From Bin87 sp965219925 (GTDB lineage: Bacteria; Chloroflexota; Dehalococcoidia; Lucifugimonadales; UBA3495): DNA of 64,000 nt. The notes beneath the pieces were generated by a model that saw only the letters and a list, made by a program, of their open reading frames with translations, was not told the DNA's origin and searched no databases. Where the stretch lies: positions 2,418,001 to 2,482,000 of the forward strand of contig OZ244795.1 of the NCBI GenBank assembly GCA_965219925.1. Reading direction: 5' to 3'. The position numbers and the translations under genes are program-made. Positions 25,964-35,012 of this stretch are shown one piece after another; position 1 is the first letter of the stretch, and the number at the start of each line of letters is the position of its first letter.

Positions 25964-27514
25964 ATGAAATACGACTACATCGTGATCGGAGCTGGCTCAG
26001 CCGGTTCCATTATTGCGAGTCGGCTCACCGAAGACCATAGCAAGCACGTCTTGCTGGTCGAGGCCGGGCCCGACTATCCGGAGTTCGAAAACCTCCCCGA
26101 AGAGGTTAAGTTCGGTTACAACACCGAGATCGATATTATGGTCAGCGACCACAACTGGCAGTTCGTTGGCAAAGGAACCGACACGTCTCCCGAGATGATG
26201 GTTCCTCGCGGCAAGGTAACCGGAGGGTCCAGCGCCATCAACGGCCAGGTGTTCCTGCGCGGCGTCCCCGAAGACTACGACGGGTGGGCCGCTGCCGGCA
26301 ATGACGAATGGGGATACACCAAGTTGCTGCCCATCTTCCGCCGGATCGAAACCGACACCGACTACGGTAACGACGACTTCCACGGCGGCGACGGGCCCAT
26401 CGTGATGCACCGCTTCGCCCGCGAGACCTGGCTGCCTGCCCAAAACGCCTTTAGCGCGGCCTGCGTTGCTGCCGGATTCCCCGAAACCTGGGACCACAAC
26501 CACCCCGATTCCTACGGCGTCGGGCCCACTCCGTTCAACAACCCGAACGGCATCCGCATGAGCACCAACCTGGGCTACCTTTCCGAATCTCGCCACCGCC
26601 TCAACCTTACCATCAAGGCCAACTGCCACGTCCACCGGATCCTGTTCGACGGCAACAAGGCCACCGGGGTGCAGCTGGAGTCGGGTGGAGAAACTTTCGT
26701 TGCCGAGGCAGACCAGATCGTCCTCAGCAGCGGGGCCATCGGATCCCCCCACATCCTGATGCTCTCCGGCATCGGGCCGGCCGACCACCTGCGTCAAGTC
26801 GGCATCCACGTTATCCAGGATGCGCCCGGCGTTGGTCAGAACCTCCGCGACCATCCAACCGTCTGGTGCACGTGGCGCACCAAACCTGATTTCGAACTCG
26901 ACGGTTTTGCTCCGCGTTCCCAATTGTCCCTCCGCTATACCGCCGAGGGCTCACCCCTGCGTAATGACATGAAAATCAGTATGCAGTCATTTGCCACCGA
27001 GCGCATCAACCGAGGCGGCAATCGCATGGAGCCCCTGGGCGTTCGCATGACTACCGGCATCCAGCTGGCAGCGGGCGCCGGTCATATGGAATTGCAGTCC
27101 TCCGACCCGTATCAGCAGCCTTTCCTAGACTACAACTACCTCAAGGAAGAATCAGACCGGGTTCGCCTACGCGACTCCGTTCGCCTGTGCCTGCAACTGG
27201 CCGAACATCCCGAGTTCCAGGCCATGATCCAGGAACGAACCGAGCCACCCGCCGACGCTGTCGTCAGCGATGAAGCTCTGGATGCCTGGGTTGCTCGCGA
27301 AGTAACCACCTCGCAGCACATCTCCGGCACTTGCAAAATGGGCCCCGACAGTGACCCCATGGCCGTGGTTGACCAGTTCGGCAAGGTCAAGGGCATCGAA
27401 AACCTCCGGGTCGCCGACGCCAGCATCATGCCCGATTGCATCCGCGCCAACACCAACGTTTCTTCCATGACCATCGGCGAGAGGGTCGCCGAATTCATCA
27501 TCGAAGGCCGTTAG
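25964..27514 (+). CDS. GMC-family FAD-dependent oxidoreductase (choline dehydrogenase-like)
   Basis: The 516-residue product begins YDYIVIGAGSAGSIIASRL, the GMC FAD motif, has PRGKVTGGSSAINGQVFLRG near residues 80-99, the second GMC signature GAIGSPHILMLSGIGP near 258-273, and the C-terminal active-site His in HISGTCKMG with VADASIMP. It oxidises an alcohol, possibly a polyol, choline-like or terpenoid alcohol. ATG at 25964 has AAGGAG ten bases upstream; an in-frame start at 25931 lacks one. A hairpin at 27553-27582 probably ends the transcript. Confidence 0.93.
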   Translation: MKYDYIVIGAGSAGSIIASRLTEDHSKHVLLVEAGPDYPEFENLPEEVKFGYNTEIDIMVSDHNWQFVGKGTDTSPEMMVPRGKVTGGSSAINGQVFLRGVPEDYDGWAAAGNDEWGYTKLLPIFRRIETDTDYGNDDFHGGDGPIVMHRFARETWLPAQNAFSAACVAAGFPETWDHNHPDSYGVGPTPFNNPNGIRMSTNLGYLSESRHRLNLTIKANCHVHRILFDGNKATGVQLESGGETFVAEADQIVLSSGAIGSPHILMLSGIGPADHLRQVGIHVIQDAPGVGQNLRDHPTVWCTWRTKPDFELDGFAPRSQLSLRYTAEGSPLRNDMKISMQSFATERINRGGNRMEPLGVRMTTGIQLAAGAGHMELQSSDPYQQPFLDYNYLKEESDRVRLRDSVRLCLQLAEHPEFQAMIQERTEPPADAVVSDEALDAWVAREVTTSQHISGTCKMGPDSDPMAVVDQFGKVKGIENLRVADASIMPDCIRANTNVSSMTIGERVAEFIIEGR

Positions 27515-27552
27515 CATCTTTATCGTTGTCTAACCAGCCGGATTGGATAGCC

Positions 27553-27585
27553 ACTGCCTTTCCTCTGCGGGGGAGAGGCAGTTTG
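27553..27585 (+). terminator. Candidate terminator after the GMC oxidoreductase gene
   Basis: ACTGCCT (27553-27559) pairs with AGGCAGT (27576-27582), with a C/G-rich inner part, and is followed by TTTG. The T-run is short, so efficiency is uncertain. Confidence 0.45.
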
Positions 27586-27609
27586 CAATAGCTGTTCAGG
27601 AGACCCCCG

Positions 27610-27924
27610 ATGCCACCTTCTCGAAAATGGACTCGATTAGAAGAACTTGCGGTACTGCACCTCTACCGGGGTAAGGTGCATCCGGAAAGCCGGGAAGCAG
27701 TAGCGTTGGCGGACGCGCTGGAGCGAAGCCCCAAATCCATCGGCGCCCGTATGGTAGCCATGGCCGGTCTGGACACCAGCAACCCCAAGCAGCCGGCCAG
27801 CAAGGCCACCGCACTCACCCAGTCGCTATGGGCCGAGTACCAAGCCGACCGCACCGCCATCGCCACCGAAGGTCAACGCGCCTACATCGGCATTCTTAAC
27901 CGCTACGCCATGGGCCGCCCGTAA
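27610..27924 (+). CDS. Hypothetical protein, 104 aa, possible DNA-binding helices
   Basis: The product is basic at its start (MPPSRKWTRLEELAVLHLY) and helical, with a segment SREAVALADALERSPKSIGARMV near residues 22-44 that looks like a small Myb/SANT- or helix-turn-helix-like unit: an acidic-hydrophobic helix followed by a turn and a recognition-like helix. I do not recognise a named family. CAGGAGACCCCCG precedes the ATG, and a palindrome lies 35 bases beyond the stop. It could regulate a neighbouring gene, which is speculation. Confidence 0.65.
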   Translation: MPPSRKWTRLEELAVLHLYRGKVHPESREAVALADALERSPKSIGARMVAMAGLDTSNPKQPASKATALTQSLWAEYQADRTAIATEGQRAYIGILNRYAMGRP

Positions 27925-27959
27925 AACGGTAGCTTCCTGAAAACCGTTGTGCCAAATGT

Positions 27960-27983
27960 AGGGGCGAATAATCATTCGCCCCT
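27960..27983. terminator. Perfect 10-bp hairpin between convergent genes
   Basis: AGGGGCGAAT pairs with ATTCGCCCCT across a four-base AATC loop. It lies between the convergent stops at 27924 and 28053 and could act on both strands. It has no T-run, so it may instead be a repeat palindrome. Confidence 0.5.
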
Positions 27984-28052
27984 ATTGTCCTTAACGCCCC
28001 GTATTGCGCCTCTCCCTGAGGGAGCGGGTTAGGGTAGGGCCGTCCCCTCCGC

Positions 28053-28448
28053 TTACACTAAAACGCCAAATCCCGACCTGGTGCAAATTTCCAGCCGGTT
28101 ATGGTCCGGATCATGGAAGTAGAAAGCCTGCTGCCCGTCGTTTCTGGTTTGGATGTCGGTGCATTCCACGCCGATGTTTTGCAACTCGTCGCGGGCCGCT
28201 GCTATGTCGTCCACCTCAAAAGCGGTGTGGTGCGACGGCGCCGAAGGAGCATCCGGGTTCTCGATGATATGCACCATCGCTCCACTGGGCAGCTGCAGCC
28301 AGTACAGGTGGTCGCCGTCAACCATCTTGGGAATCTGTTTCACTCCCAAGACATCCTGATACCACTTCAACGCCAGGTCTTTGTCCCGCACGTTGTACGT
28401 AATGTGGTTGATGGCCTTCAGTCGAATATTATCAGCATTCAGTCCCAT
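28053..28448 (-). CDS. VOC-family (glyoxalase/dioxygenase-like) protein
   Basis: The 131-residue product has two beta-alpha-beta-beta-beta halves of the vicinal-oxygen-chelate fold: INHITYNVRDKDLALKWYQDVLG near residues 14-36 and SHHTAFEVDDIAAARDEL near 72-89, with the C-terminal FHDPDHNRLEI motif. His16, His73/74 and Glu near 116 are candidate metal ligands. It may be a glyoxalase, extradiol dioxygenase-like or epimerase enzyme. AGGAGGAATTTC precedes the ATG. It lies downstream of the amidohydrolase gene on the same strand, 56 bases away, so the two are probably co-transcribed. Confidence 0.9.
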   Translation of the reverse strand: MGLNADNIRLKAINHITYNVRDKDLALKWYQDVLGVKQIPKMVDGDHLYWLQLPSGAMVHIIENPDAPSAPSHHTAFEVDDIAAARDELQNIGVECTDIQTRNDGQQAFYFHDPDHNRLEICTRSGFGVLV

Positions 28449-28504
28449 GAAATTCCTCCTCGGGTCAGGTAGCCGTGGGTTAGTTCACCGTCTGCAATCG
28501 GCCG

Positions 28505-29476
28505 CTATATGCCGAGCATACGCTCCAGATTCGCAAACAGAATAGCATCCTTTTCATCCTTCGACAGGCTCTCCAGCCCCAGCAGCCAGGCGACCGGCCA
28601 GTCCGCGCACATGTCGAAGGGCCAGTCCGTGCCGAATACTACCTGCTCAATGCCCACCATATCGATCAGCATCCGCAACCCTTCCTCGCTGTGGGTGAGG
28701 CAATCGTAATAAAATCGGCTCAGGTAGGCGCTGGGCGGCTGATCGATGTTGACGCGAGCCTCGGGACGCACCTGCCAGCCGCGATCCATACGCCCGATGC
28801 CGTAACATGCGTATCCGCCGCCGTGGCACAGGCAAATCTTCAGATCGGGGAATCGATCCATCACGCCGCCGAAAACAAACGAGGCGAACGTAACGGTGCG
28901 GTCTGCCAGATTGCCGATGGTGTTGGGCAGGTGGTATCGATCCAGCCGCGGCGAAACCACCGTACCGCCTCCCTGGTGAACCAGGAACATGGCCCCCAGT
29001 CGTTCCGCCGCCGCCCACAACGGATTGAACACCGGGTCATCGAAAGTCCGTCCGTTCACATGGTCGCCGATCATGGCTCCCTTTAACCCCAGTTCCTCCA
29101 CCGACCTCGTAAGCTCCTCGATAGCGGCGCCAACATCCTGCATCGGAAGATTTGCCAATCCGGCAAACCGCTCCGGATACTCGGTTACCAACTCAGCGAC
29201 GTAATCGTTGCACTCCCGGTGCATCTCCAGCGCCTGCTGAGCATCCAGCTCATAAAAGTACATGTTGGCGTTGGTGGACAGCACATGCACGTCCACCCCC
29301 AAAGACGACATATCGGCGATGCGCTGCTCCGGGGTCCAAAAAGTCCTCGGATTGTACCTGTGCTGGTTGTACAGGACGGGAGCGCTCACTCCATACCAGG
29401 CGTCCCCGCTTTGCATGGCTCGCAAAGCTCCCGCCGGTGTGATGTGAGCATGCACGTCCAGGACTCTTTCTGCCAT
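28505..29476 (-). CDS. Amidohydrolase family protein (ACMSD-like decarboxylase/hydrolase)
   Basis: The 323-residue TIM-barrel protein has the metal motif HAH at residues 9-11, LANLPMQD near 108-115, GAMIGDHVNGRTFDDP near 134-149, HQGGG (His about 172), HGGGY (His about 220), and the late Asp in VFGTDWPFDM near 283-292. This pattern fits the amidohydrolase_2 group with aminocarboxymuconate-semialdehyde decarboxylase and related ring-cleavage-product decarboxylases. CAGGAG precedes the ATG. The VOC gene follows it, a pairing that suggests aromatic catabolism. Confidence 0.88.
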   Translation of the reverse strand: MAERVLDVHAHITPAGALRAMQSGDAWYGVSAPVLYNQHRYNPRTFWTPEQRIADMSSLGVDVHVLSTNANMYFYELDAQQALEMHRECNDYVAELVTEYPERFAGLANLPMQDVGAAIEELTRSVEELGLKGAMIGDHVNGRTFDDPVFNPLWAAAERLGAMFLVHQGGGTVVSPRLDRYHLPNTIGNLADRTVTFASFVFGGVMDRFPDLKICLCHGGGYACYGIGRMDRGWQVRPEARVNIDQPPSAYLSRFYYDCLTHSEEGLRMLIDMVGIEQVVFGTDWPFDMCADWPVAWLLGLESLSKDEKDAILFANLERMLGI

Positions 29477-29643
29477 GACTTGTAAACTCCTGTCGATCTC
29501 ATCGGGACTCGGTTAAATTGCGACTCGGGTAGTTGGGCGGTTGGCCGCCTCAGTCTCGCGGAGAGTATAGACTTTTTGCAGGCATCCGTCAGCGCGAAGC
29601 CCGCGCCGCAGCCCGCCGCGTCACGCCACTCAAAGCTCAGTCG

Positions 29644-29808
29644 CCCACGCGTACCCGCTTTAATCTGTCATTGCGACCCCGTACTTGATACGGGGGTGGC
29701 AATCTCGTCGCTGAAACCGCCGCCGTTGCTTCAACGAGATTGCCACGTCGCTGCGCTCCTCGCAATGACAGTAAGCCAGTTTGGTTTGAAAAAGTGGGTA
29801 CGCGTGAG
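29644..29808. repeat. MITE-like element, type A
   Basis: The ends are CCCACGCGTACCCGC and GTGGGTACGCGTGAG, with the CAGTTTGGTTTG arm. The flanks AGCTCAGTCG (29634-29643) and AGCTCAACCG (29809-29818) match at 8 of 10. It sits in the 404-base gap 29477-29880, in which no gene is seen. Confidence 0.88.
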
Positions 29809-29880
29809 AGCTCAACCGGTGTTGACGCTGGCGCCCGGGTGAGCATAGGATTCAGGCAATCGGGAATGAGGGAGAATCAA

Positions 29881-30660
29881 ATGCGCGAAAATACCATGAA
29901 AAAGAAACTCGGAGCCGGGCAACCCGTTTTCGGTTCCATGATTACGTTCCCATCGCCGCCCGTAGTCGAGATGCTGGGTTTTCTGGGCTACGACTGGGTG
30001 CTGATCGACAACGAACACGGCAGCATCACGGTGGACCTTGCCGAGGATATGATCCGCGCCGCCGAGTATTCCGGCACGGCTCCCATCGTCCGCCCCGTCG
30101 GCAACCGCCCGGAGTTGATTTGCCCCTTCCTGGACCGCGGCGCCTGGGGCGTTCAGGTACCCCACGTCAATACTGCGGATGAGGCCAGAGCCGCGGTGAC
30201 TGCGGTTAAATACTACCCTGAGGGCGAGCGGGGGCTGTTCAGCGGCGGCCGTCCGGCGGAATATGGGTTCAGCGGCGCGACGCCCGACTACGTTGCCGAC
30301 GCCAACCGCAACACCCTGGTCTGCCTGATGCTGGAAGAGGTCGAGGCCATCGAAAACATCCCCGATCTGGTCAAGGTGCCCGGCGTGGACGTGTACTTCA
30401 TCGGCGCCGGAGACCTTTCCCAGAGCATGGGCTACCCGGGCCAGCAGACCCATCCCGAGGTGCAGGCCCTGGTGGAAAAGGGTGTGCAGCAGATCGCCAA
30501 GGCAGGGATCATCGCCGGTTGCAGCTGCCCCGATAACCTCGTCCCCCACTACCTGGAATTGGGAGTAAGGTATTTCCACAACACAGTGGGCCGTTTGATC
30601 CAATCGGCGAGCAATGGGTACCTGAACACCATGCGCGCCGCTGCCAGCGGATTGGAGTAA
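29881..30660 (+). CDS. HpcH/HpaI aldolase/citrate lyase-family protein
   Basis: The 259-residue product matches class II 2-keto-acid aldolases: GSMITFPSPPVVEMLGFLGYDWVLIDNEHG in pieces near residues 20-49, PHVNTADEARAAV near 95-107, YPEGERG near 112-118 and the acidic metal-ligand region LMLEEVEAIENI near 146-157. It would cleave or form a 2-keto-4-hydroxy acid. ATG at 29881 is preferred to 29866 since GGAGAA lies six bases upstream. A small unknown gene follows after 47 bases. A paralogue lies at 57962-58750. Confidence 0.9.
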   Translation: MRENTMKKKLGAGQPVFGSMITFPSPPVVEMLGFLGYDWVLIDNEHGSITVDLAEDMIRAAEYSGTAPIVRPVGNRPELICPFLDRGAWGVQVPHVNTADEARAAVTAVKYYPEGERGLFSGGRPAEYGFSGATPDYVADANRNTLVCLMLEEVEAIENIPDLVKVPGVDVYFIGAGDLSQSMGYPGQQTHPEVQALVEKGVQQIAKAGIIAGCSCPDNLVPHYLELGVRYFHNTVGRLIQSASNGYLNTMRAAASGLE

Positions 30661-30707
30661 CATTCATCTGTTTATCAGGATGCAACGCCAAACTGGAGGT
30701 CTGAATC

Positions 30708-31289
30708 ATGACCAGCCCCGTCGACCCCAACCAAATCTGCCTGACCGGAGAAAATTCCTTTATCAGATTGTCGCCCGAGCCCGGCGGAAACCTGACGACT
30801 CGCGCCAGCCATTGGCGGGTGTTGTGGTCTCCCAGCGGGGCCGGACATGTCCTGTTTCTGAAAAGCGACGATTTGTCCGACAATCCCGTCCGCGTTTACT
30901 CCGACAACATCGCCCTCACCCGCTACCTGCAGGATGAGATCGAATCGATGCTGTTTCCTGAATTCGCCAACACTTCGTTGCCGGTCATTGGCGCGGAATT
31001 CAGCAAGAGCGGCGATCCGGCCAATTTCTGGACCGAAACCGTGGCGGCGGCCGACGAATCGGTGGTGCTGAGCTGGTACGATTTCCTGACGCCGTTTATG
31101 CTCAACGTCCCGGCCGGCAGCGTGGAAGGGCGCCCTCACGGTGTGTACAGCTGTTTCATACCGGCTCGCGGAGCTCAACTGACTGTGGGCGGACACGCTC
31201 TCAGCGGCGTGGTATCGCCGGAAATGCGCGGGCCGGCGCAAAGTAGTTCGGCGTGCATCGCCTGGTCGGAAACGTGGGTCAAACCATAG
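30708..31289 (+). CDS. Hypothetical protein, 193 aa
   Basis: No family is recognised. The product is soluble, with alternating beta-like segments (SHWRVLWSPSGAGHVLFLKSD near residues 34-54, then VRVYSDNIALTRYLQ, and GVYSCFIPARGAQLTVGGHAL near 145-165) suggestive of a beta-sandwich or lipocalin-like fold, but this is only pattern reading. ACTGGAGGTCTGAATC precedes the ATG. It follows the aldolase closely, so a role in the same catabolic step is possible. Codon use resembles its neighbours. Confidence 0.75.
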   Translation: MTSPVDPNQICLTGENSFIRLSPEPGGNLTTRASHWRVLWSPSGAGHVLFLKSDDLSDNPVRVYSDNIALTRYLQDEIESMLFPEFANTSLPVIGAEFSKSGDPANFWTETVAAADESVVLSWYDFLTPFMLNVPAGSVEGRPHGVYSCFIPARGAQLTVGGHALSGVVSPEMRGPAQSSSACIAWSETWVKP

Positions 31290-31327
31290 CAGCCCCGCGG
31301 GCAATCGAGTAGGAATCAGAGTCGGTC

Positions 31328-31472
31328 CAGGGCCTTTCGGTTTTCCTCATGTCATTGCGAGCGCAGCGTGGCAATCTCGTCGCCGTAGCAATGGTGGTTT
31401 GCCGACGTGTGTTCAACCTCAACGAGATTGCCACGTCGCTGCGCTCCTCGCAATGACAACCGAATGGCCCTG
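31328..31472. repeat. MITE-like element, type B, perfect 10-bp target duplication
   Basis: The ends are CAGGGCCTTTCGGTTTTCC and CAACCGAATGGCCCTG, with the TGTCATTGCGAGCGCAGC palindrome inside. It is flanked flush by AGAGTCGGTC at 31318-31327 and 31473-31482. Confidence 0.93.
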
Positions 31473-31489
31473 AGAGTCGGTCTAAGGTG

Positions 31490-31674
31490 TGTTGACAAAT
31501 ACCGTCATTCCCGCACCTCAACCGTCATTCCCGCTTTCGCGGGAATCCAGTGGCCGTAGTCGTTAATCGCGATTCTGCTTCTTTCATCATGCCCTCTCTG
31601 GACTCCTGCCCCGTATCAAGTACGGGGTGACGTTCTTTCGCAGGAGTGACGGGCTGGTTTGCTAATTGTCAACA
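31490..31674. repeat. Second repeat type (type C) with TGTTGACAA inverted ends
   Basis: It starts TGTTGACAAATACCGTCATTC and ends TAATTGTCAACA. Inside are CGTCATTCCCGC copies and a CCCGTATCAAGTACGGGG palindrome near 31609-31626. The right end reaches 13 bases into the halogenase-like gene, so that gene's stop codon lies within it. No clear flanking duplication is seen. Confidence 0.65.
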
Positions 31675-33308
31675 GGCTCTAACCCCGCCACCACGCCGTC
31701 CACATAGAGTAGCTGCAACGCCTGAATTGCCAGGTCGGCAACCGCACGTGCCTGTTCCGGTTCCAGTCTCACGCACATAGATGAGATTGCATCGTTGACT
31801 GTCCTTTCCCCGTCCAGCCGCGAAACGAAACTGGCTACGATAGCGCTGCACGGCAGACCCTCCGGGTGCCCATCGGTTACCAACCCATACCCCCAAACAA
31901 ACTCCCCGTCGTCCAAAACCGGTTGGCGTTGCACACGGACGCCCTCTTTCAGGCGGGGCGTCGCGGACCCCAATCCGCCCCCAGTGTTTCCCAATCGCCA
32001 GTGTTGCATCGCTGCCTGGCGACTTTGCCGTCCCATCTCAATTTCCGCGATGCTGTCCGCAAACGTATCCGGAGCCAGGCCTCGCGACAACACGGCGCGC
32101 TCGTAGCCACGTGCGGGCTGTCCAGCCACCGCCTGGATGAAAGATTGTCGGGGAGTCAACGCCGGGTCATTCTCCAGCAGCCGACGGGCTTCCCAAAAAT
32201 AGGAATCCGCCGAACGATTGCTGGAGTAAAAAAGCCGGGCCATTTCACGGAAGTGGCTATATTCCTTGTAGTACAACTGCTGATACACCATGCCCGCCGG
32301 TCCGGCCATCGCTGAATCTTTCAGTGCCGACACCACCATGGCTGCCGCCAGCGACGCCGACGTCAACGCCAGATGTACTCCGGAAGAAAACAGCGGATCT
32401 ATGAAGCACGCCGCATCACCTACCAGGACATAACCCGGCCCGCTCAGCGGGTCACAGCGATACGACCAGTCCCGCAAGACTTGCGGTTTCCCCACTAATC
32501 GCGCCGTTTCCAGCATCCGCGACGTCCGTCCCGACGCCTTGATCTGCGCCTCAAGAAACTCTCGGGCGCCAATCGCCCGGATACCCGCCTGTCCAATAGT
32601 GGAATCGACCACTGCGCCGACGCTGGACCAGCCGTCGCGCAGCGGGATATTCCACAGCCAGCCGTCGGCCTGCGACTCTATGAAAATGTTGCCTTCATCA
32701 GGGGGTTTCAGGCGGCGTCCCCCGGCGAAATATCCGTACACCGCCAGGTTCCGGAAAAAATCGTCCCACTCTCTCAATCCCAGTTGGCGGGATATAACAC
32801 CGCCCTGTCCGCTCGCGTCCACCACCCAGGCAGCAACCGTCTCAGTATCCTCCCCGGAGCCATCGGCGGGTCGATGGCGCACCCCGACCGCCCGGCCCGT
32901 GGAATCCAGCGTGATGCCGGTCGCCTGCTGACCCTCCAGCACCCGAACCCCGTTGCGTCGGGCGTTATCCAGGAGAATCTGATCGAACTCCGGCCGCCAC
33001 ACCTGGTAAGAATGTGGATTGCTAACGTTGGTCTCGCTGAAATACCAGCTCCAGGGTTCCGGGTCCGAGCCCCAAACCATGGTGGCGCCGCGCTTGCGAA
33101 CAAAACCGGCCTTCTCCACTTCATCCAGAACACCCAGGTCTTGCAGTATCGGTATGCTGGCCGGCAGCAGGGATTCACCCACGTGATCCCGTGGGAACCG
33201 ATCGCGTTCCAGCAGCACGACGCTGTAACCGCGCCGGGCCAAAAGCGTGCTTACGCAGGAGCCGGCCGGGCCGCCGCCGATTACGATTATCGGGTCAGGA
33301 TTTGCCAA
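31662..33308 (-). CDS. FAD-dependent oxidoreductase resembling flavin-dependent halogenases
   Basis: The 548-residue product has the FAD motif GGGPAGS at 11-17, a Lys (K72) in RKRGATMVWG, where variant-B halogenases keep their catalytic Lys, WLWNIP at 217-222 (the WxWxIP halogenase signature) and FIDPLFSSG at 302-310 (the FxxPxxSxG motif). The C-terminal 200 residues carry helices and a domain I do not recognise. Halogenation of a phenol- or pyrrole-like substrate is plausible; a geranylgeranyl-reductase-like or hydroxylating role is the alternative. The start is TTG at 33308. The last codons lie in a repeat. Confidence 0.8.
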   Translation of the reverse strand: MANPDPIIVIGGGPAGSCVSTLLARRGYSVVLLERDRFPRDHVGESLLPASIPILQDLGVLDEVEKAGFVRKRGATMVWGSDPEPWSWYFSETNVSNPHSYQVWRPEFDQILLDNARRNGVRVLEGQQATGITLDSTGRAVGVRHRPADGSGEDTETVAAWVVDASGQGGVISRQLGLREWDDFFRNLAVYGYFAGGRRLKPPDEGNIFIESQADGWLWNIPLRDGWSSVGAVVDSTIGQAGIRAIGAREFLEAQIKASGRTSRMLETARLVGKPQVLRDWSYRCDPLSGPGYVLVGDAACFIDPLFSSGVHLALTSASLAAAMVVSALKDSAMAGPAGMVYQQLYYKEYSHFREMARLFYSSNRSADSYFWEARRLLENDPALTPRQSFIQAVAGQPARGYERAVLSRGLAPDTFADSIAEIEMGRQSRQAAMQHWRLGNTGGGLGSATPRLKEGVRVQRQPVLDDGEFVWGYGLVTDGHPEGLPCSAIVASFVSRLDGERTVNDAISSMCVRLEPEQARAVADLAIQALQLLYVDGVVAGLEPVDN

Positions 33309-33362
33309 CTCAAACTATCCGTCAACAAGGCTGCCCAACCAACTTGAGGCCATGCCGAGCAG

Positions 33363-35012
33363 TTACCGGTAGTACTGGGAAAACACCGGCTCTTCACGCG
33401 TGATTATCTCCAGTACGCATGGTTGACCGGTGGCAGAAATTTCCTTGGCGCGTTCAATAGCCGGGCCGACTTCCCCGGGGTCGGTGATTTTTTCGGCGTA
33501 CGCGCCCAATGATTCAGCCATCCTGGCGTACTCGCCGGTTACGTACTTGCTGCCGTACCGTTCCACTGCCACCGGAATGTTTTTCTCGTAACCGCCCATC
33601 GCGCCGTTGTTCACTATGACCGTGATGATGCCCAACTTTTCCCGCGCCGCGGTCTCAAAATCGGTGCCGGACATCCCAACCGCAACGTCGCCCATCAGAT
33701 TCACACAGGTTTTATCGGGAAACGCTACCTTGGCTCCCATCGCATAACCCAGCCCTGTTCCCAGCTGCGTGGAATTTCCCCATCCAATGTAACCCCTGGG
33801 AGTGGTCGCAGCGTAGAAAGGCACAATCTGGTCCCGAGGATTCCCGGAGTCATGCGTCACAATGCTGTTCGCTTTATCCAGCCTGGCATTGAGCTCATAC
33901 ACCACGCGATACGGGCTGATGGGCGTGTCGTTGCTGGAAAGACGGGGCATCCACTCTGCGATCCATGCCTGGCGTACTTGCCGGATTTCTGCCGCCACCG
34001 ATTCGTCGCCGCGCCGACCTTCCGACCCTAGCCGGTCCTTGACCTCTTCAATCAATTGACCCATCACCAGCCTGGCATCGCCGACAATCATTTCTTCCAG
34101 GGCGTATTCACCGTTCAGGTCTTTTTCGTCAATGGTGGACTGAATAATGGTCTTGCCCGCCGGTACCGGTACCGGGGCCGACGCCAATGTCCGCTGGAAG
34201 CTGGTTCCAATCCCGAACACCACGTCGCTCCCGGCCAGAAAATCGCCCACCATCCTGGTGCAAGTATTGCCCCCCGTTCCCAATGCCAGGGGATGGTTTT
34301 CCGGGAATGCGCTCTTCCCCAGCGTGGTGGTCATCGTGGGCGCGTTAAGCAGTTCAGCCAGCTCGACCAGCTCCGGGGTCGCCTCCGAATACAGCGCTCC
34401 CTGACCTGCGTACAGCACCGGGCGTCGTGCCTTCACCAGAATCTCAGCGACGCGGGAAACGTCCCGCGGATCGCCGGCCGACCTTCGCTTTTCCTGCGCT
34501 TTGTAGTGGAACTGTTCCTCAGAAATCTCGCCGCTCAGCACGTCGTTGGGCATCTCCAGCAGCACGGGATACGGACGCCCCGTTCGCAGCTGAGTGTAGG
34601 CGCGCCGCATCATCTCGGGGATGCGTTCAGTGTAATTGACGTAGTCTGCCCACTTGGTAACACCCTGATAATTCCGAGAGGCATCAAAATCGGACGACAT
34701 CCCGTGGCGCTTCGTGCCAGGATGTCCGGGAATCATCAGCAACGGAGAAGAATCAGCATAGGCTTGCGCCACTCCGGAGAAGGCGTTTTCAATCCCTGGT
34801 CCACCCTGAACAATGCAAACGCCGTTTTTGTTGCCGTTGTTTACCCGGCTGTATGCGTCGGCCATATTAACTGCCGTACGCTCCATCCGGGGAATGATGG
34901 GCCGGATCCCGGCGGCGGCGCAGGCATCAACCAGGATATTGTTGGGAAAACAGAAAACTACGTCCACGCCTTCCTGTCCCAGAATATTGGCGAAAGCGGC
35001 TTTCCCGTCCAT
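33363..35012 (-). CDS. Thiamine pyrophosphate-dependent enzyme, acetolactate synthase-like
   Basis: The 549-residue product has the N-terminal domain with the catalytic Glu in RMERTAVNMADAYSRV near residues 42-57, the central RPVLYAGQGALYSEA near 201-215, and the C-terminal TPP site GDVAVGMSGTDFETA with VNNGAMGG. The metal motif reads GDV in place of GDG. It is a divergent paralogue of the enzyme at 15848-17518. The substrate is unknown. CGGAGGCACAAC precedes the ATG. It lies upstream of the halogenase-like gene on the same strand with a 54-base gap, so both may act on one compound. Confidence 0.9.
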   Translation of the reverse strand: MDGKAAFANILGQEGVDVVFCFPNNILVDACAAAGIRPIIPRMERTAVNMADAYSRVNNGNKNGVCIVQGGPGIENAFSGVAQAYADSSPLLMIPGHPGTKRHGMSSDFDASRNYQGVTKWADYVNYTERIPEMMRRAYTQLRTGRPYPVLLEMPNDVLSGEISEEQFHYKAQEKRRSAGDPRDVSRVAEILVKARRPVLYAGQGALYSEATPELVELAELLNAPTMTTTLGKSAFPENHPLALGTGGNTCTRMVGDFLAGSDVVFGIGTSFQRTLASAPVPVPAGKTIIQSTIDEKDLNGEYALEEMIVGDARLVMGQLIEEVKDRLGSEGRRGDESVAAEIRQVRQAWIAEWMPRLSSNDTPISPYRVVYELNARLDKANSIVTHDSGNPRDQIVPFYAATTPRGYIGWGNSTQLGTGLGYAMGAKVAFPDKTCVNLMGDVAVGMSGTDFETAAREKLGIITVIVNNGAMGGYEKNIPVAVERYGSKYVTGEYARMAESLGAYAEKITDPGEVGPAIERAKEISATGQPCVLEIITREEPVFSQYYR

